A stretch of 64,000 nucleotides of DNA from Chitinophagales bacterium (GTDB lineage Bacteria > Bacteroidota > Bacteroidia > Chitinophagales > JADIYW01), in assembly GCA_023957215.1 (NCBI GenBank), contig JAMLHH010000011.1, positions 1 to 64,000 of the forward strand. Direction: 5' to 3'. A model generated the notes under the pieces. That model was not told where the DNA came from. It ran no database searches and saw only the letters and a program-made list of their open reading frames with translations. The position numbers and the translations under genes were made by a program. Positions within the stretch are counted from its first letter, which is position 1; the number at the start of each line of letters is the position of its first letter. This document shows positions 9,796 to 19,797 of this stretch, piece after piece.

Positions 9796-11181
9796 TTGAC
9801 GTTAATTAAGTCGATATCCGGTATTAGGGGTATCATAGGTGGCGAAGTGGGGGAAGCATTGACTCCTATTGACATAGCCTCTTTCTCACTTGCTTTTGGT
9901 GAAATAATAAAGAAAAAAGGTGGTAAAAAAGTAGTCGTAGGACGTGATGCACGTATTTCCGGCGAAATGGTGAGGAATATTGTTATTGGAAACCTTTTGA
10001 GCATAGGCATAGATGTTGTCGATTTAGGTCTCTCTACCACTCCGACAGTCGAACTTGCTGTCGTGGGTGAGCAAGCTGATGGTGGAATCATTATTACTGC
10101 CAGTCACAACCCCAAACAGTGGAATGCGTTAAAACTTTTGGATGCCCAAGGTGAATTTTTCTCAAAGGAAGCAGGTGAAGAGTTATTGGAAATTGCTGCA
10201 AACGGTAAGTTTAAGTTTGTAGATGTAGATAAAATTGGGACTCTAACAAATGATGATACGTGGATTCAAAAGCATATAGATCAAATTTTAGCATTGCCTT
10301 ACGTCAATGTGGAAGCCATTAAAAGCAAAAACTTTAAGATTGTGTTTGATTCCATCAATTCGGTAGGCGGAATTGCAGTTCCTATGCTTTTAAAGGCGTT
10401 AGGCGTTAAAAATATTATCGGATTGTTTGATGAACCGACCGGACGTTTTGCGCATAATCCGGAGCCACTCCCCGAAAATCTGTCTATCCTTTGCAGTGAG
10501 GTCAAAATGAATAACTGTGATTTGGGTATCTCAGTAGATCCGGATGTGGATAGGGTCGCTTTTGTAGATGAAAAAGGAAATTGTTTTGGTGAAGAATATA
10601 GCTTGGTGTCAGTTGCCGATTATTTTTTACAGTTTAAAAAAGGTGCTACGGTTTCAAATTTATCTTCTTCCAAAGCTTTGAAAGATATCACAGAAAAACA
10701 CGGTGGTAAATATTACGCATCGGCAGTTGGTGAAGTCAATGTCGTAAAATTGATGAAAGAAAAATCTGCTGTCATAGGCGGTGAAGGAAATGGCGGTGTC
10801 ATCTTACCGGAATTGCATTATGGTAGAGATGCTTTAGTCGGTATTGCACTTTTTCTGTCTCATGTTGCGACTGCCAATAAAACTGTTTCAAGTTTACGAT
10901 CTTCATATCCTCAATATTATATGTCAAAAGACAAGGTAAATTTGGATAAAAGTGTAAACTTAAAGATGATTACTAATAAAATTAGCAAACAATATGCTCA
11001 GTATGAACAAATTACCATAGATGGGCTCAAAATTATTTTAGATGAAGATTGGGTACATTTAAGAGGTTCTAATACTGAACCTATTATAAGAATCTATGCG
11101 GAAAGCTCTACTGAGGCTGCTGCCCAAAATATCACAAATAAGATTAAAAGTGATATCATTGCTATCTTAAAAGAACAATGA
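9796..11181 (+). CDS. glmM: Phosphoglucosamine mutase
   Basis: Cytosolic enzyme (461 residues) converting glucosamine-6-phosphate to glucosamine-1-phosphate for UDP-GlcNAc, the precursor of peptidoglycan and lipid A. The catalytic phospho-serine is S103 in TASHNPKQWNALK. The metal loop is DPDVDRVAF (D248, D250, D252), the sugar-binding loop is GEGNGGV, and the C-terminal phosphate-binding loop reads RGSNTEPIIRIYAE. Length is normal for GlmM. The start is TTG 9796; the first residues (TLIKSISGIRGIIGG) match the family N-terminus, so a later start is unlikely. A phosphomannomutase/phosphoglucomutase role cannot be excluded by sequence alone, but the ASHNPKQWNALK form is typical of Bacteroidota GlmM. 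Confidence 0.9.
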   Translation: MTLIKSISGIRGIIGGEVGEALTPIDIASFSLAFGEIIKKKGGKKVVVGRDARISGEMVRNIVIGNLLSIGIDVVDLGLSTTPTVELAVVGEQADGGIIITASHNPKQWNALKLLDAQGEFFSKEAGEELLEIAANGKFKFVDVDKIGTLTNDDTWIQKHIDQILALPYVNVEAIKSKNFKIVFDSINSVGGIAVPMLLKALGVKNIIGLFDEPTGRFAHNPEPLPENLSILCSEVKMNNCDLGISVDPDVDRVAFVDEKGNCFGEEYSLVSVADYFLQFKKGATVSNLSSSKALKDITEKHGGKYYASAVGEVNVVKLMKEKSAVIGGEGNGGVILPELHYGRDALVGIALFLSHVATANKTVSSLRSSYPQYYMSKDKVNLDKSVNLKMITNKISKQYAQYEQITIDGLKIILDEDWVHLRGSNTEPIIRIYAESSTEAAAQNITNKIKSDIIAILKEQ

Positions 11182-11198
11182 TTCTACTCATAATTCAG

Positions 11199-11206
11199 TA
11201 ATTTTG
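11199..11206 (+). promoter_or_regulatory. -7 promoter box for the cysteine desulfurase gene
   Basis: TAATTTTG matches TAnnTTTG exactly and ends only four bases before the ATG at 11211. If used, the transcript would be leaderless or nearly so. No clear -33 TTG is seen at the expected distance. Confidence 0.4.
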
Positions 11207-11210
11207 CACT

Positions 11211-12350
11211 ATGAGTGTATATCTTGATAATGCAGCCACAACAGCGTTAGATGCTGATGTACTGAATGCAATGCTTCCCTTTTATCACGAAGTGTATGGC
11301 AACCCTTCCTCTCAGCACGAAATGGGAAGAAAGGCGAAATCGGCTATAGAAGAGGCGAGAAAAACTATTGCCGGACTCATCAATGCAAATCAAGGCGAAA
11401 TTGTTTTCACTTCTTGCGGTACAGAGTCGAACAATACCATTCTCAAATGTGCTGTCAGAGATTTGGGAGTAAAACATATTATATCTACACCTATTGAACA
11501 TCATTGCGTATTGCATACACTTGAGTATTTAAGTGAAACCCACCGTATTAAAATTACAATTTTACCCGTGGACAATGAAGGGAGAGTGGATATGGAGCAG
11601 TTAGAAAGACAACTTTCTTTAATCAATGAAAAAACTTTGGTGTCTATTATCCATGCTAATAATGAAGTAGGAACGATGTCAGATATGGATGCCATTGCCA
11701 ATGTGTGTGATAAATATGATGTTTTATATCATGCCGATACTGTCCAAAGCTTTGCGCATTACAAATTTGATGTCAAGAAAACACCTGTTCATTTTTTATC
11801 CGCATCTGCCCATAAGTTTCATGGACCTAAAGGAGTAGGTTTCTTTTATATGAAAGGAGCTGCGAAGGTTCATTCTTTTATTCATGGTGGAGGTCAAGAA
11901 AGAGGTTATAGAGCAGGAACTGAAAATGTAGCCGGCATTGTGGGGATGGCGTATGCGGCAAAAATGGCTTACGAACATTTGGAAAATGACAGAGAACATA
12001 TTTTGGGTTTAAAAAATTATCTCAGAGAAGAAGTCAAAAAAGCCTTGCCCGATGTGGAATTGAATGGCGTTTTGGATGACAACCAATCTTTGTTTACTGT
12101 ATTGTCACTATCGTTACCTACACATCCTTCCGGTAGTCTTTTGCTTTTCAAATTGGATATGCAAGGAATCTATGTGTCAGGAAGTAGTGCATGCAGTAGC
12201 GGCGCAAGTGTGGGTTCGCATGTATTGGCTTCTATGGGTAAAGGTGCTGATAGAATACCTTTGAGATGTTCTTTTTCCAAATACAATACAAAAGAAGATG
12301 TAGATATTTTGGTCAAAGCTTTAAAAAATTTGTACGAGAAGACTGTCTAA
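11211..12350 (+). CDS. Cysteine desulfurase (NifS/IscS-like, class V aminotransferase fold)
   Basis: PLP enzyme of 379 residues that takes sulfur from cysteine for Fe-S clusters or tRNA thiolation. The PLP lysine is K202 in SASAHKFHGPKG, with the cofactor-contacting HADTVQS before it. The catalytic cysteine is C328 in SGSSACSSGA, on the extended loop typical of group I (IscS/NifS) enzymes. The N-terminus VYLDNAATT is canonical. No iscU, iscR or other Fe-S genes are nearby, so it acts as a stand-alone gene here. The final four bases overlap the 3' end of the convergent AI-2E transporter gene. Confidence 0.93.
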   Translation: MSVYLDNAATTALDADVLNAMLPFYHEVYGNPSSQHEMGRKAKSAIEEARKTIAGLINANQGEIVFTSCGTESNNTILKCAVRDLGVKHIISTPIEHHCVLHTLEYLSETHRIKITILPVDNEGRVDMEQLERQLSLINEKTLVSIIHANNEVGTMSDMDAIANVCDKYDVLYHADTVQSFAHYKFDVKKTPVHFLSASAHKFHGPKGVGFFYMKGAAKVHSFIHGGGQERGYRAGTENVAGIVGMAYAAKMAYEHLENDREHILGLKNYLREEVKKALPDVELNGVLDDNQSLFTVLSLSLPTHPSGSLLLFKLDMQGIYVSGSSACSSGASVGSHVLASMGKGADRIPLRCSFSKYNTKEDVDILVKALKNLYEKTV

Positions 12351-13369
12351 GTTTCATTAGAGACTTCAGTAAATTCTTTGGTGTATAATTCTATCAAAAT
12401 CATCAAGATAGAAATAATAGTAGGGCCAAAAATCAAACCCACAAAACCAAATATTTTTATACCGATGAGGACACCGATGGCAGTTACCAAGGGATGAATA
12501 TTGGCTATCTTCTTTTGTAAAATGAGTCTGACCACATAGTCAATATTGGTGATGACAAAAGTTCCGTATAAAAATAGACCTATTCCCGATCCGTACTTTT
12601 GTTGGATGACCAATACTAAAGCCAAGGGAATCCAAATGATGGTCGTGCCGATAATAGGGATGACCGATGCAACAGCAGTGATGGTCGCCATGATGACAGC
12701 TTCTTTTACTCCGAAAATCATATAACCTATCAGTGCGCTGATACCTTGAACGACTGCTAAAAGCGGAATGACGACCGTATTGGAAATTATCATCTTTTTA
12801 GCTTTTTCACCTAAAATATAAGTGTTCTCTTCATGCAGTGGAAAAAGTTTGGTAAACCACTTTTTCATTTCATCACCGTTGATAAACATAAAAAACAATA
12901 CAAAATAAAGAATGGTCAAGTTAACGGTGGCTGACAAAGTACTTTGGAGCATATTGGGTAGAAGATGAGATAAAGGACCTTGGATTTGTTTGATTGTTTC
13001 GGGTGACAAGATATCTATATGTGTAATTTCCATGATTTTAGTATTGAGAATGTCCCATTGCTGGAGAATCGGGTCGGGATTGTTAACGATATCCGTGATT
13101 CTATCCACTAAAATATAACCCACAAAAATAAAAGGTATCAAAATAACGATGGTAGCAAACAGTATTATCAGTGACGCACTTATCCAATCTTTCCATTTCC
13201 AATCGTTGACCATTCTATTATAAAGCTTTACAAAGAGAACGTATAAAGTTAATGCGCCGAGAAAGCCAGTTGTATATTGTATCAAATTGATAACAAGCAG
13301 TAAGGTCATTCCCAAAATCAGGCTGATGAGAAAAATCTGTTTTAATTTTTTATTGTCAATAGCTGCCAT
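12347..13369 (-). CDS. AI-2E family transporter
   Basis: Integral membrane protein of 340 residues with about eight hydrophobic helices. Members of this family (PerM/TqsA/YdiK type) export small molecules or ions; the name comes from autoinducer-2 export by TqsA, and the true substrate here is unknown. Seen are the early double helix, a soluble loop (VDRITDIVNNPDPILQQW), and the C-terminal run with HPLVTAIGVLIGIKIFGFVGLIFGP, which is the most conserved part of the family. It is divergent from dnaX, with 82 bases between the starts, and convergent with the cysteine desulfurase gene. Confidence 0.9.
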   Translation of the reverse strand: MAAIDNKKLKQIFLISLILGMTLLLVINLIQYTTGFLGALTLYVLFVKLYNRMVNDWKWKDWISASLIILFATIVILIPFIFVGYILVDRITDIVNNPDPILQQWDILNTKIMEITHIDILSPETIKQIQGPLSHLLPNMLQSTLSATVNLTILYFVLFFMFINGDEMKKWFTKLFPLHEENTYILGEKAKKMIISNTVVIPLLAVVQGISALIGYMIFGVKEAVIMATITAVASVIPIIGTTIIWIPLALVLVIQQKYGSGIGLFLYGTFVITNIDYVVRLILQKKIANIHPLVTAIGVLIGIKIFGFVGLIFGPTIISILMILIELYTKEFTEVSNET

Positions 13370-13451
13370 TCCATCAAGTTTATTACAAAGTAATTTAAAA
13401 TTTACGATTATTGGTCAAAATCTTTTAGGTATATATTATCTTTATAAGCTC

Positions 13452-15278
13452 ATGAACCAATATATCGTTTCAGCAAGAAAATACAGACCGGTAAGGTTTG
13501 AGGATGTAATCGGACAGGAACAAGTGACAGATACTTTGAGAAAAGCATTGAAGTCCGGTCAGTTAGCCCAATCTTTTTTGTTTTGCGGTCCGAGAGGTGT
13601 CGGGAAGACGACTTGTGCGAGAATTTTGGCAAAGGCGATCAACTGTGAGCATCCTGATGAAAACTTTGAACCGTGTAATACCTGTAATTCATGTGCGGCT
13701 TTTAATGAAAATGCCTCTTTTAATATCCACGAATTAGATGCTGCTTCCAATAATAGTGTGGATGATATCCGTTATTTGGTGGATCAAGTCAGATTTGCAC
13801 CTCAATCCGGTAAATACAAAGTTTATATCATTGATGAAGTTCACATGCTGAGTGCCGCGGCATTTAATGCTTTCCTCAAAACTTTGGAAGAACCGCCTTC
13901 TTATGCCGTCTTTATTTTGGCAACAACAGAAAAACATAAAATCATTCCTACTATCTTATCACGATGTCAAATCTATGATTTTAAGAGAATCTCAAATTCC
14001 GATATAGTAAAAAATCTGAAAGACATTGCTGATAAAGAAGGTGTACAAGCGGAAGAACAAGCCCTGCACACGATAGCGCAAAAATCGGATGGCGGTATGC
14101 GGGATGCCCTTTCCTTGTTTGATAAAATAGCGAGTTATTCGGGTAAAACGCTGGCCTATAATGATGTCATCAATAATCTCAATATTTTGGATTATGACTA
14201 CTATTTCAAATTTTCCGACTATTTATTGCTTGAAGATAGTACGGCAGTATTGCAAACTTTTAATGAGATATTAGACAGAGGTTTTGATGGTGAAATATTT
14301 TTGATAGGCATTTCCGAACATTTCAGACAACTTTTAGTATCCAAAGATCCTCAAAGTTTAAACCTATTGGAGGCTTCGGAAGATTTAAGGACAAGATATC
14401 AAGAGCAAGCTTCTAAGTTTAATGAAAACTTTCTACTCAATGCTTTAAACATTGCTAACCAGTGTGATATACAATATAAGACAGCGAGAAATAAACGACT
14501 GCATGTAGAATTAGCACTTTTAAAAATTTGTTTTTTGAATACACAGCTTGAAAATGTATCAGGTGTGTTTACTGTTCAAAAAAAAAACTTTGAGCCGTCC
14601 GTAAATTCTGAACCCAATACCGCATCTCAGACAGAAACGACGATATCCATACTGCCCAAAGTGGAAGAAAAACCGATTGTGCTTGATGATGAAGAGCAAT
14701 TGACGGTTAATGAACCGCCTTCAAAACCAATACAAACCGAAGAGAAACAAGTTTCTACTCATCACGAAAAAAAAGAAACAGTCAAAACTGAAAATTCTAC
14801 CAAACCATCAGTCAGCAAAACTTTAACCGGAGGTTCATTTTTACAGAGTATATTAAGTAGTAATCAAAACAAAGAAGAGGTTGTTGCTCAAAAGGAAACA
14901 CCGTCTCAGACCTTGGTAGAGAAGACTTGGAGGGCGTTTTTAAATGGATATCACGAGCAGAAAGAGTCTTTGTTTATGAGTTATGCTACTACTGCACAAC
15001 CGATTTGGAGAACACCTAATATTGTTTTTGAAGTGAAAAGTAATATCGCAGAAGGCATTTTTAGAAACAATAAAAGATTTATTCTGACTTTTTTCAAAGA
15101 GAGATTAGAGGGTAAAGATATGGATTTATTGATTGAAAACATCGCAGTGGAAGATAAACGATTTCAACAAAATCAGGCTGCAACTGTTGTAGAAAGACTG
15201 ATAGAAATCAAAGAGAGCAATCCTTATGTGAAAGTGTTGATAGATAAATTAAACTTAGAAGATTTTAGCGATGAGTAA
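13452..15278 (+). CDS. dnaX: DNA polymerase III subunits gamma/tau
   Basis: Clamp-loader ATPase, 608 residues. The start chosen is ATG 13452 because the product then begins MNQYIVSARKYRPVRFEDVIG, the usual DnaX opening; the longer reading frame to 13287 overlaps the divergent transporter gene. Walker A is GPRGVGKT (46-53). Zinc-binding cysteines are at 65, 75, 78 and 81. The DExx box is in IIDEVHMLS and sensor 1 in FILATTE. A Pro/Glu/Thr-rich linker (about 385-500) separates a C-terminal tau-like domain. A partial -7 box (TATCTTTA at 13437-13444, one mismatch) lies just upstream with a TTG at 13411. The stop overlaps the CoA-binding gene by eight bases, so the two are probably coupled. Confidence 0.95.
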   Translation: MNQYIVSARKYRPVRFEDVIGQEQVTDTLRKALKSGQLAQSFLFCGPRGVGKTTCARILAKAINCEHPDENFEPCNTCNSCAAFNENASFNIHELDAASNNSVDDIRYLVDQVRFAPQSGKYKVYIIDEVHMLSAAAFNAFLKTLEEPPSYAVFILATTEKHKIIPTILSRCQIYDFKRISNSDIVKNLKDIADKEGVQAEEQALHTIAQKSDGGMRDALSLFDKIASYSGKTLAYNDVINNLNILDYDYYFKFSDYLLLEDSTAVLQTFNEILDRGFDGEIFLIGISEHFRQLLVSKDPQSLNLLEASEDLRTRYQEQASKFNENFLLNALNIANQCDIQYKTARNKRLHVELALLKICFLNTQLENVSGVFTVQKKNFEPSVNSEPNTASQTETTISILPKVEEKPIVLDDEEQLTVNEPPSKPIQTEEKQVSTHHEKKETVKTENSTKPSVSKTLTGGSFLQSILSSNQNKEEVVAQKETPSQTLVEKTWRAFLNGYHEQKESLFMSYATTAQPIWRTPNIVFEVKSNIAEGIFRNNKRFILTFFKERLEGKDMDLLIENIAVEDKRFQQNQAATVVERLIEIKESNPYVKVLIDKLNLEDFSDE

Positions 15279-15633
15279 AAAAACCTTAGTAATCGGAGCG
15301 AGCGAAAATGCTGACAGATATAGCAACAAAGCCGTCAGAATGCTCAATGAATATGGACATGAAATTATTGCACTCGGAGCAAAAGATGGTCAAATAGGAA
15401 ATATTCATATCACCGCCGAACAGCCGAGTGACAAGGATATTGATACTGTAACCATGTATTTGAGTCCACACCGACAAGATGAAGTGGAAGCGTATGTAAT
15501 AGGTCTCCAGCCCAAACGTATTATTTTTAATCCCGGTGCAGAAAACCCCTTATTTGAAGAAAAAGCGAAGAAAAAAGGTATAGAGGTGGTGGAAGCTTGC
15601 ACATTGGTTATGCTCCGAACTAATCAATACTAA
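15271..15633 (+). CDS. CoA-binding domain protein (Rossmann fold)
   Basis: Small cytosolic protein of 120 residues. The whole length is one CoA-binding/Rossmann domain: TLVIGASENADRYSNKAV at the N-terminus, VTMYLSPHRQ in the middle, then KRIIFNPGAENP and VVEACTLVML, all typical of the YccU-like family. The physiological role of the family is poorly known. It overlaps dnaX by eight bases, and the next gene starts directly after its stop, so dnaX, this gene and the lipoprotein form one unit. Confidence 0.85.
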   Translation: MSKKTLVIGASENADRYSNKAVRMLNEYGHEIIALGAKDGQIGNIHITAEQPSDKDIDTVTMYLSPHRQDEVEAYVIGLQPKRIIFNPGAENPLFEEKAKKKGIEVVEACTLVMLRTNQY

Positions 15634-16494
15634 TTGGTGCGAAGGTTACTTTTTGTACTATTTTCACTCCTTTTATTTGCTTCTTGTAAAGGACGCGACA
15701 AGACAGATAAGGGATTATTTTTAGAATTGAATCTTCATTCCGGACAAAAATTTGAAACACAAATATCTATCAATCAAGGCATGGAATCCTCTGATGATGA
15801 AAGCATGTATGTGACAGAACAAAATTTGGAGTTTCATCTTCTATCTGAAATTGTCCAAGATTCATCCAATGTCTATTCTATTAAAAATCAATACAAAAGA
15901 TTCCAACTTTTTCAATCTGTACTCAAAGATGAAAATGAAGATATCGTCAGTATAGACACAAAAAATTTTCAGTCCATTGGTGACTGTCAAAATGATTTTG
16001 AAAGATTTTATTATCAAATGACAAAAGACAGTTTTATCAGTAAAGTAAGAAAGAATTATGATGAGATTGAAAATGGATTGGACGTTTTGATTAAAAATGC
16101 CAAAGGCGATAAGTTCACATCACCTTATCAATTGCTGTTTAGTTATTTTATTTATTATCCGGATTATTATGTGGATGACAAAGAAGAATGGCTGAAAGAA
16201 ATCAATATCACACAAAATAAGGTTCATATTACCGGAAATATAAAGTACCAACTTCAAACTTGGAATGATGAGAATGTGTATATAAAAATGTCGGCAAATC
16301 TCAATGCAAAAGAAAACACCTTGGATTTTAGTAAGAAAACAGATGTGCAACAGATGGGACTTATCACAGTCTCTCGAAAAACGTTTTGGCTAAAAGAGAT
16401 GGATATAGAGCAAAATGTCACTTGGTACAATGAGGACGGTGACAGTTATCAGCTCAGTGGTAATGTAAAGATAAAATCCAAGGAGTTGAAATAG
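15634..16494 (+). CDS. Putative lipoprotein of unknown function
   Basis: Protein of 286 residues with a lipoprotein signal: a basic start, a hydrophobic stretch and the lipobox LFASC (cysteine near residue 18). The mature part is mostly predicted beta-strand with long hydrophilic repeats (NLHSGQKFETQISINQGM). This resembles a class of Bacteroidota lipoproteins of unknown function such as DUF6263, but I cannot confirm the family. The start is TTG 15634 or GTG 15637, directly against the stop of the CoA-binding gene. The gene is convergent with the UbiA-type gene. Confidence 0.75.
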   Translation: MVRRLLFVLFSLLLFASCKGRDKTDKGLFLELNLHSGQKFETQISINQGMESSDDESMYVTEQNLEFHLLSEIVQDSSNVYSIKNQYKRFQLFQSVLKDENEDIVSIDTKNFQSIGDCQNDFERFYYQMTKDSFISKVRKNYDEIENGLDVLIKNAKGDKFTSPYQLLFSYFIYYPDYYVDDKEEWLKEINITQNKVHITGNIKYQLQTWNDENVYIKMSANLNAKENTLDFSKKTDVQQMGLITVSRKTFWLKEMDIEQNVTWYNEDGDSYQLSGNVKIKSKELK

Positions 16495-16511
16495 GTGTTG
16501 TTAGTTGCTCA

Positions 16512-17519
16512 CTAAAACCAATGTAAAACTTGCGCAAAGAAGTTAAACATCTTATTAAATTCATGCGGTGCCGTACCATTTGAGAAATAGAGCAAGGTCA
16601 GTACGCCTAAAAGCATGTGGATTTTTCCCACCAAACTCGGCCATTTGAATTGTGGAGAAGTTTTCGCCCATATCACCAAACCTATTTGTACTAATAGAGG
16701 TAAGATCAGCATAAATATTACGGCATAAAACTGTCTTGGCAGACTAAAAACCAAAAAGTAATAAGCAATCAATAAGAGAGGCGCTAATGTGATAAGCTGT
16801 ATCAAAAACACCAAAACTTTGGCTGGCAAAATACCGGCTAAAACGGGAAATGTCTTAATATCCGCCACATCATCACCTTCGATATCTTGGATATCTTTGA
16901 TGATTTCACGTATCAAAGTAGTCAAAAATGCAAATATGCTGTACAGTAAGGCCGATAATCCGATACCTTGGGTGAATAGAATCACCGTGGCAGTATCTAA
17001 AGGATTGATTCTTAATTCGTAAAATGATAAAATCACGATGGGTAGGGCGGTACACATTGCGATAACGACATTTCCCAAAAGGAAAATCTTTTTAATGGTG
17101 GAAGCGTATAAATACAAAACCACTAAGACAAAGATAGGCAACATTGATACCTTGATTTCTTTGGTAGTTACCATCAAAGCAATACTACCTATAACTCCCA
17201 TTGCCGATAAGATTTTATAAAAAGTAAAAGCACTACTACTCTCTATCTGAGTGTCTATCAGCATTTTCTCCGGACGATTCACCTGATCAGTGTCCACATC
17301 AAAAATATCATTAATGACATAACCACCTGCCGCAATCACCAAAGTTGTAAAAAGAAGTATATAAAATGACCAGTCACTCATATAGGGTTTAAAGTCAAAG
17401 AATTTATAGATTTCTACATCAATGATACAATATCTAAACAATATCATTGTGAGTGCAAGCACTACGAGATTGACGGGGCGTACAAGTTTGAGGTAATGAA
17501 TCATTCTATTACTGGCCAT
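16512..17519 (-). CDS. UbiA-family prenyltransferase (geranylgeranylglycerol-phosphate geranylgeranyltransferase-like)
   Basis: Membrane enzyme of 335 residues with about nine helices. The two aspartate-rich motifs of UbiA enzymes are visible: INDIFDVDTDQVNRPEK (about 70-86) and KDIQDIEGDDVADIKT in the second half. Bacteroidota homologues are usually annotated as geranylgeranylglycerol-phosphate geranylgeranyltransferase, but the acceptor (quinone, haem or glycerol phosphate) cannot be decided from sequence. The start overlaps the end of the upstream KdsC-type gene by 19 bases, so they are co-transcribed in the order kdsC-like > ubiA-like. Confidence 0.85.
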   Translation of the reverse strand: MASNRMIHYLKLVRPVNLVVLALTMILFRYCIIDVEIYKFFDFKPYMSDWSFYILLFTTLVIAAGGYVINDIFDVDTDQVNRPEKMLIDTQIESSSAFTFYKILSAMGVIGSIALMVTTKEIKVSMLPIFVLVVLYLYASTIKKIFLLGNVVIAMCTALPIVILSFYELRINPLDTATVILFTQGIGLSALLYSIFAFLTTLIREIIKDIQDIEGDDVADIKTFPVLAGILPAKVLVFLIQLITLAPLLLIAYYFLVFSLPRQFYAVIFMLILPLLVQIGLVIWAKTSPQFKWPSLVGKIHMLLGVLTLLYFSNGTAPHEFNKMFNFFAQVLHWF

Positions 17520-18013
17520 TTATTTTGTTGGCGTAAAATTAATTCTAAGACTTCTCTTACACAACCTTTTCCTCCCGGCTTTTCACAAATATATTGTGCA
17601 GTCTCTTTTGCCTCTTTGGTTGCATCAGACGGACATGCAGATGCACCGGCCCATTTCATCGGCATTACATCCGGAATATCATCACCCATATAAAAGGTAT
17701 TTTCTTGTAAAATTTGATGTTCTTCACAGTATCTTTTTAGTACAGGCAACTTATCGTCATAAGGATAAAAAACCTCTGTTTTGCCCAATATGGATAATCG
17801 TTTTATCACGCCTTGTGAATTTCCACCTGTGATAAAAATGATTTTCATTCCTTTCTGAATGGCCATTCTCAATGCAAAACCATCTTTGGTATCCATCGTT
17901 CTCAACAACTCTCCGTCTTCTGTAATCAATAAATCACCATTGGTCATCACACCGTCTATATCCAATGCGATGAGCTGTATATTCTCCAAGCGTTTTAAAA
18001 AATCCTTTCCCAT
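17501..18013 (-). CDS. HAD-superfamily phosphatase, KdsC type
   Basis: Cytosolic HAD phosphatase of 170 residues, the size of KdsC (3-deoxy-D-manno-octulosonate-8-phosphate phosphatase), which makes Kdo for the LPS core. The nucleophile motif is ALDIDGVMTNG (DxDGV(M/L)T form). Motif II threonine is in FITGG, and motifs III/IV are in YMGDDIPDVMPM. There is no cap domain, as in KdsC tetramers. Related enzymes act on N-acylneuraminate-9-phosphate, so the substrate is inferred from size and motif. LPS genes elsewhere in the window (OstA-like, lptD) are consistent with a Kdo role. Confidence 0.85.
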   Translation of the reverse strand: MGKDFLKRLENIQLIALDIDGVMTNGDLLITEDGELLRTMDTKDGFALRMAIQKGMKIIFITGGNSQGVIKRLSILGKTEVFYPYDDKLPVLKRYCEEHQILQENTFYMGDDIPDVMPMKWAGASACPSDATKEAKETAQYICEKPGGKGCVREVLELILRQQNKWPVIE

Positions 18014-18080
18014 TTTTGCCCAAAATACTGAATTATATTAAATGAATGGTAGGAGGAATATTGAGATAACTATTTTATGT

Positions 18081-19658
18081 TTAATTTTCTGCTCTTACTT
18101 GTATCAATTCTCCGCGACAGGGTTCGGAAGAAGTACTTTCTATGGCAAAGGTCGTCAATCTGTTGCGTTGGGTTTCTGTAGTAGAAAAGATAGGGAAAAG
18201 TACTAAGTTTTTCTTCAACTGATTTTCCAAATTGTAAAAGGTGACTTCTCCATCATCAGAAACTTTTTTACCGACTGTGACAAGATTCGTAATTACAATA
18301 TAATTACTGTCTAAACCTTTGGTGAAGTTCTTTTTCCTTTCCTCTTTATTATATAAAAGATAGAGGTCGTTTTTGTCTGTAAACGCATCAAAAGAGCCGT
18401 ATTGGTAGGAGAGCCCTTTTTGGTATTTGGGTACTCTCTGTACCCAAAGAATACGGCCGTTTTTATACGTATTGGTGACGATAAATTAATAACAATGAAG
18501 TGGTACGTTGGGTAAGTTATCTACGTTGAAAAAGCTTTTGAGCTCGTCCGGTTTTTCACGTTGTTCCTTATCATTTTTAATCAAAAAACTCTCTTGACTA
18601 AAATGTTCTTGCACATAATAAAAACCGCCATCTTGTTTGGTAAGCACTTTTTTGGTTACATATTGCCCATTTAATGAATGGTCTTTGTAAAGAATATTGC
18701 CATTTGAGTATGCAGGATTTTTCTTGAAATCTTCTACAAACAAGCTGTCAAAAATATAAATGGAGGATTGTATTTGCTGCCGGCTATCCAAGTCAAAATT
18801 TGCAACAAAAACACCGTTTTGACCGATGATGCTGTCTGCGCTTTTGATACGGGCGAAATAGTTGTAATTGTGTGTTGTAGGATTGTAATCTATTCTGTAT
18901 TGCTTGATAAAAATTGAATCCGGGCGGTCAAATGAAATGCTGTACACCTCTTTTTCTTTGTTGAGGATATTTTTCCTTTCGACTGAAATTTTATCTTTTG
19001 CTTGCTGACTCGAAATTTTTAATACATCACTACTGTCTGTCAAAAAATAAAACTTTTCAAAATCTTTTGCTTGTTGAAACTGTGTCTTTTGTTTGTCCAA
19101 TAGTTTTCCGTTTTGATCAAAAACTGCTATAAGTTCATCATATACTGCATTTTTACCATAAAAACTTTTGGAAACGATACCTTTTATAATGAATGCAAAA
19201 TAAATGTTGTCGGGACTGCTCAAAGTTTTTACCTGATACTCTCTCAGATACGGACCGAAATCATCTTTCAGCACATCCAATTTTACTTTTGTGGTAATTC
19301 GTCCATTTTTTAAAATCGTTTGATAGTAAAACTCTCTATCTTTTCCTTTTTTATTTTCCCATAAAACGATGACATTTTCACCCGTCCAAATAAAGTTGTC
19401 CGCTCTTTCATTTTGATTCGTTTTGAGATTGCTCGTCTTGATATTTCTTAATCTTCGGTTAGCATAAACCAAAGTTTTGGTGTTATAATTTTTATCACCC
19501 ATTGTATATAAAGTCGTACTGTCGCTTGCAAGAATCAGCTTGAGTGGATATTTGTCTTTTAGTTTGACTTGCTCAAGATTGCCTTCTTCTATTTTTAAAT
19601 CTGCACTGTATGATTGTAGTGAAAATAGTAAAAACAAAATGGTGAATACTTGATACAT
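18081..19658 (-). pseudogene. Secreted protein gene interrupted by an in-frame TAA
   Basis: The first part (19658 to 18486, 390 codons) begins with a signal peptide (VFTILFLLFSLQSYS) and ends LPNVPLHCY at a TAA. The same frame then stays open for 134 more codons (18485 to 18081). The continuation, for example TYKNGRILWVQRVPKYQKG, is ordinary protein with the same repeat-like style as the first part, so a single sense codon has apparently become a stop. The complete product would be about 525 residues. Its short strands and NGKL/NGRI turns suggest a beta-propeller-like secreted protein. I do not recognise the family. Either a nonsense mutation or a sequencing error would explain it; stop-codon readthrough is less likely. 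Confidence 0.75.
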
Positions 19659-19750
19659 AAGGTTGATTTTAGCCGAAAATAATAAATACTTGCTTTCTAA
19701 TTAGCAAACAAGGTTAATAAAATTTTTATAGTAAGCTTCTTATAAATGTA

Positions 19751-19758
19751 TAAATTTG
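19751..19758 (+). promoter_or_regulatory. -7 promoter box for the peptide ABC ATPase gene
   Basis: TAAATTTG matches TAnnTTTG exactly, 40 bases before the ATG at 19798, leaving a leader of roughly 30-35 bases. A clear -33 TTG is not evident. Confidence 0.4.
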
Positions 19759-19797
19759 AATACTTTTCTTACTTTTAACCAAAATCCACTTTTGTAA

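Noticed and set aside
13287-13451. N-terminal extension of DnaX
   Set aside because: The extra 55 residues overlap the divergent AI-2E transporter gene and do not match DnaX; the -7-like box at 13437 supports the start at 13452.
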